From assembly GCA_947381965.1 (NCBI GenBank), contig CANCXX010000015.1:29001-93000 (forward strand): 64,000 nucleotides of DNA, written 5' to 3'. The stretch is from an uncultured bacterium. GTDB lineage: Bacteria > Bacillota > Clostridia > Lachnospirales > Lachnospiraceae. The translations under genes and the position numbers were made by a program. The notes beneath the pieces are model-generated. The model was not told the origin of the DNA. It searched no databases and saw nothing but the letters and a program-made list of their open reading frames with translations. Below are positions 61,303-64,000 of the stretch, in pieces (the stretch's first letter is position 1; each line of letters begins with the position of its first letter).

Positions 61303-62331
61303 CTATTTTACTTCCACAACCCAGCCTTCCGGGGCTTTGATGGTCCCCATCTGTATTCCGGTAAGTGTCTCATACAGTTTTTTTGTAACAGGCCCCATTT
61401 CTGTCATGCCACTGGAAAAGCAGATTTCCCTGCCATGGTCCACCACCTTCCCTACCGGGGAAATAACTGCTGCAGTACCGCATAAGCCGCATTCTGCGAA
61501 GTCCTTCAATTCATCTAAGTAAACCTCTCTCTCCTGTGCTTCCAGTCCCAGATACTCTCTGGCAACCTGCACCAGCGAACGTCTTGTAATAGATGGAAGG
61601 ATACTGTCTGATTTAGGCGTTACCACTTTACCATCCTTTGTGACAAACAGGAAATTAGCGCCTCCTGTTTCCTCCACTTTTGTTCTGGTAGCTGCATCCA
61701 GATACATATTTTCATCATACCCCTGCTTATGGGCGTCCACAATAGCATGCAGACTCATGGCATAATTAAGCCCTGCCTTGATATGCCCCGTTCCCCTTGG
61801 CGCCGCACGGTCAAAGTCACAGACCCGGATGGTAAGAGGTTTCACACCTCCTTTAAAATATGGACCAACCGGTGTGGTAAACACACGAAACTGGTATTCC
61901 TCCGAAGGCTTTACCCCAATTACAGAATCGCTTCCAAACATAAATGGCCTTACATATAGAGTAGCTCCACTACCATAAGGCGGTACATAAGCTTCATTTG
62001 CCTTAATGGTTTTAAGCACTGCATCCACAAATTTTTCTTTGGGAAACACAGGCATTTCCAGACGCGCCGCACTTTGCTCCATTCTCTCCCCGTTTAAATC
62101 GGGGCGGAAGGTTACAATCCGTCCGTCTGCTGTTGTATAAGCTTTCATTCCCTCAAATATGGTCTGTGCGTACTGCAGAACACCTGCACATTCATTGATA
62201 ACCACATCCGCATTTTCTGTCAAAGCCCCTTCTTCCCAGGCCCCGTTTTTATAATTAGAGACAAACCGGTAATCTGTCCGTATATAACCAAATCCAAGAT
62301 TTGCCCAATCAATATTTTTCTTTTCCATCAT
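61303..62331 (-). CDS. ilvE: Branched-chain amino acid aminotransferase
   Basis: 342 residues, class IV PLP aminotransferase. Substrate and PLP landmarks: VRPFMFGSDSVIGVKPSEEYQF, RAAPRGTGHIKAGLNYA (PLP Lys), KVEETGGANFLF. It makes valine, leucine and isoleucine from keto acids. GGGAG precedes the ATG; two adjacent ATG codons (62331 and 62328) are both plausible starts. Not followed by other biosynthesis genes. Confidence 0.92.
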   Translation of the reverse strand: MMEKKNIDWANLGFGYIRTDYRFVSNYKNGAWEEGALTENADVVINECAGVLQYAQTIFEGMKAYTTADGRIVTFRPDLNGERMEQSAARLEMPVFPKEKFVDAVLKTIKANEAYVPPYGSGATLYVRPFMFGSDSVIGVKPSEEYQFRVFTTPVGPYFKGGVKPLTIRVCDFDRAAPRGTGHIKAGLNYAMSLHAIVDAHKQGYDENMYLDAATRTKVEETGGANFLFVTKDGKVVTPKSDSILPSITRRSLVQVAREYLGLEAQEREVYLDELKDFAECGLCGTAAVISPVGKVVDHGREICFSSGMTEMGPVTKKLYETLTGIQMGTIKAPEGWVVEVK

Positions 62332-62431
62332 TCCCACTCCCTCTTAAGTTTTTCAGCCATTCCATTATCACTGCTGTTACTGATTTTTTTATTATTATAC
62401 TTTTCACCATAAAAGTCAATAGTCTGGCCCT

Positions 62432-62923
62432 TTACAGAATCCGCTCATACTTGATAAAGTGATAGGTAATGTCAAAGTATGTCTGCTCATCGCTTTGAGC
62501 CGTCACTTTCCACTCCGGCATCTGGTCCAGGTTGGGAAAATAAGAATCTGCCGAATATGCATGGTCAATTTTCGTTACATGGGCAACATCACAGTAAGGC
62601 AAAAGCTGGCGGTATACGCTTTCCCCGCCTATAACATAAACGTCCCTTGTATCATATTGTCTTAATTCCTCCAATAATTCCTCAAGGTCATGCACTACAA
62701 CCGCGTCCTTTACCTGAAATGTGCGGCTGGAAGATAAAATAATATTAATACGGTTTTTAAGAGGCAGCCCCTGGGGAAAAGTTTCCAGCGTTTTTCTTCC
62801 AAGCACAACCACTTTCCCTGTAGTTTCCTGCCGGAAAGCTTTATGGTCTGCCGGAATCCTGACCAGTAAATCTCCACCGTTGCCGATGGCCCAGTTTTTA
62901 TCTACCGCTACAATTAAATTCAT
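62432..62923 (-). CDS. folA: Dihydrofolate reductase
   Basis: 163 residues, full-length DHFR. Signature MNLIVAVDKNWAIGNGGDLL, VVLGRKTLETFP, DVYVIGGESVYRQLLP. Reduces dihydrofolate for thymidylate synthesis. Start ATG 62923 after GAGAGG; the frame to 62947 lacks a site. It follows thyA by 49 bp on the same strand, a common pairing. Confidence 0.95.
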   Translation of the reverse strand: MNLIVAVDKNWAIGNGGDLLVRIPADHKAFRQETTGKVVVLGRKTLETFPQGLPLKNRINIILSSSRTFQVKDAVVVHDLEELLEELRQYDTRDVYVIGGESVYRQLLPYCDVAHVTKIDHAYSADSYFPNLDQMPEWKVTAQSDEQTYFDITYHFIKYERIL

Positions 62924-62972
62924 TTCTGTAATTCCTCTCTTCCCCAATTATTCCGTTAACTACAAGTCCTGT

Positions 62973-63821
62973 TTAAACAGCAATCGGAATATTTTTTATT
63001 TGTTCTCCTGTTACATAATTTTCCATGCTCACATCTTCTTTAGTAAACTGATAAAAATCTTTGACTTCCGGATTCAGCCTGAAAACAGGCGCCGGAAACG
63101 CCGGTCTTTCAATCAGCTCCTTTACAATAGGAATATGTCTGTCATAAATGTGGGCATCTGCAATCACATGAACCAGTTCTCCCACCTTCATACCGCATAC
63201 CTGGGCCAGCATATGTACCAACACCGCATACTGGGCTACATTCCAGTTGCCGGCCGTAAGTACATCCTGGGAGCGCTGGTTTAAAACCGCATTTAAAGTA
63301 AGCCTGTCCTCTCCCTTTTTCTGTGTCACATTAAAGGTCATACTATAAGCACAAGGATACAGATTCATTTCATGCAAATCCTGATGAACATAAATATTGG
63401 TCATAATCCTTCGGCTGAAAGGGTTGTTTTTCAAGTCATAAATCACCCTGTCAACTTGATCCATCCATCCTTCCTTATACTGATGTTTTACTCCCATCTG
63501 ATATCCGTAGGCTTTTCCAATTGAACCATTCTCATCTGCCCATTCATCCCATATATGGCTGTGCAGGTCATGGATATTATTAGATTTTTGCTGCCAAATC
63601 CAGAGCATTTCATCTGTGGCTAGCTTAATTGCCGTTTTCCGAAGGGTCAGTATGGGAAATTCTTTCGACAGGTCATACCTGTTTACCACTCCAAACTTTT
63701 TAATGGTATAGGCAGGTGTGCCGTCCTCCCAGTGGGGACGCACCTTCTCGCCTTCTGTACTGGTTCCGTTTTCCAGTATGTCCCTGCACATACCAATAAA
63801 TATATCATCTGCCATACTCAT
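62973..63821 (-). CDS. thyA: Thymidylate synthase
   Basis: 282 residues. Catalytic Cys in NLYPCAYSMTFNV, nucleotide contacts NPFSRRIMTNIYV and LNQRSQDVLTAGNWNVAQYA. Converts dUMP to dTMP. Paired with folA. Either ATG 63821 or ATG 63815 could start it. Confidence 0.95.
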   Translation of the reverse strand: MSMADDIFIGMCRDILENGTSTEGEKVRPHWEDGTPAYTIKKFGVVNRYDLSKEFPILTLRKTAIKLATDEMLWIWQQKSNNIHDLHSHIWDEWADENGSIGKAYGYQMGVKHQYKEGWMDQVDRVIYDLKNNPFSRRIMTNIYVHQDLHEMNLYPCAYSMTFNVTQKKGEDRLTLNAVLNQRSQDVLTAGNWNVAQYAVLVHMLAQVCGMKVGELVHVIADAHIYDRHIPIVKELIERPAFPAPVFRLNPEVKDFYQFTKEDVSMENYVTGEQIKNIPIAV

Positions 63822-63840
63822 TTTCCGTTGTTCTCCTATT

Positions 63841-64000
63841 TATAGTTCCGCTCCCTTCCATCCAGCGCCCTTTCCATCAGAGCAATTCCAGCCCATTTTT
63901 CATGGTCTGTAATTCCTCTGCGCGCTTCCTGGACGGTCCCTGTCTTTTATAGTTCCGCTCCCTTCCATCCAGCGCCCTTTCCATCAGAGCAATTCCAGCC
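63841..64000. repeat. Tandem duplication with 107-bp period
   Basis: The segment beginning TATAGTTCCGCTCCCTTCCA at 63841 recurs at 63948 and runs identical for 53 bases to the window edge. It may extend further to the right. Confidence 0.85.
63877..64000 (-). CDS. 3' end of an unidentified gene (runs off right edge)
   Basis: The minus-strand frame entering from the right edge reads AGIALMERALDGRERNYK, continues through RQGPSRKRAEELQ and stops at TGA 63877-63879. The same 53-bp segment is repeated 107 bp further on, where AGIALMERALDGRERNYK reappears in another frame ending at TAG 63836-63838. The duplication period is not a multiple of three, so one of the copies changes the C-terminus. I do not recognise the protein. 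Confidence 0.35.
   Translation of the reverse strand, partial: AGIALMERALDGRERNYKRQGPSRKRAEELQTMKNGLELL

Overview
The window looks like the chromosome of an anaerobic gut Firmicute, most likely Lachnospiraceae. The reasons are AT-rich DNA (apart from one GC-rich island), LplABC/YesMN-type sugar uptake loci, clostridial gene neighbourhoods, strong GGAGG ribosome sites and a larBCE cluster. Genus cannot be settled from the sequence alone.

Layout. 1-11.4 kb: a minus-strand glycan (probably pectin-type) utilisation operon: YesN/YesM two-component system, two solute-binding lipoproteins, two permeases, YesL, a GH28 enzyme and the start of a GH2 enzyme. 11.5-14.9 kb: a cytoplasmic hybrid histidine kinase and an AraC regulator. 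15-17.7 kb: a cadC-HMA-cadA metal efflux operon. 17.9-19.1 kb: a self-regulated TetR operon. 19.8-27.3 kb: an accessory region beginning at a tRNA-Gly, with a truncated nuclease gene, a GC-rich pair of ABC exporters, small inverted-repeat elements, a broken toxin-antitoxin pair, zinc-ribbon proteins and an orphan membrane-anchored protein. 27.3-34.2 kb: housekeeping genes (ABC-class ATPase, argS, queH, hsp20, purA, an XRE regulator).

34.3-53.4 kb is a long minus-strand surface-glycan locus. In order of transcription it holds an LCP ligase, a sortase-B-like lipoprotein lacking its catalytic residues, a small exported protein, an initiating sugar-phosphate transferase, HAD-related proteins, a DUF115 protein, a GT9 transferase, HldE, Wzy, Wzx, two FkbM-like methyltransferases, HldD, another methyltransferase, a CMP-sugar-type cytidylyltransferase, a DRE-TIM aldolase fusion and a TylF methyltransferase. 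HldE and HldD point to ADP-heptose, unusual for a Firmicute.

The most exciting system sits at the head of this locus. A tyrosine recombinase gene is bracketed by two 27-bp sites (25/27 identical) in inverted orientation (53455-53481 and 55004-55030), one of them 47 bp upstream of the LCP start codon. This is the architecture of a self-encoded invertible switch. In the orientation read here, the best promoter inside the segment points away from the glycan locus, so this copy may be OFF. Three genes inside the same locus (TylF, hldD and an FkbM-like methyltransferase) each carry a run of exactly nine G, the longest such runs in the window, suggesting a second layer of slipped-strand phase variation. 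Together they would give whole-locus ON/OFF control plus gene-by-gene change of glycan structure.

55.1-64 kb: a ferredoxin-type aldo-keto reductase, larE-larC-larB (nickel-pincer cofactor), an acetyltransferase, an Rpn-like nuclease with an in-frame 12-bp tandem repeat, ilvE, folA, thyA and a 107-bp-period duplication at the right edge.
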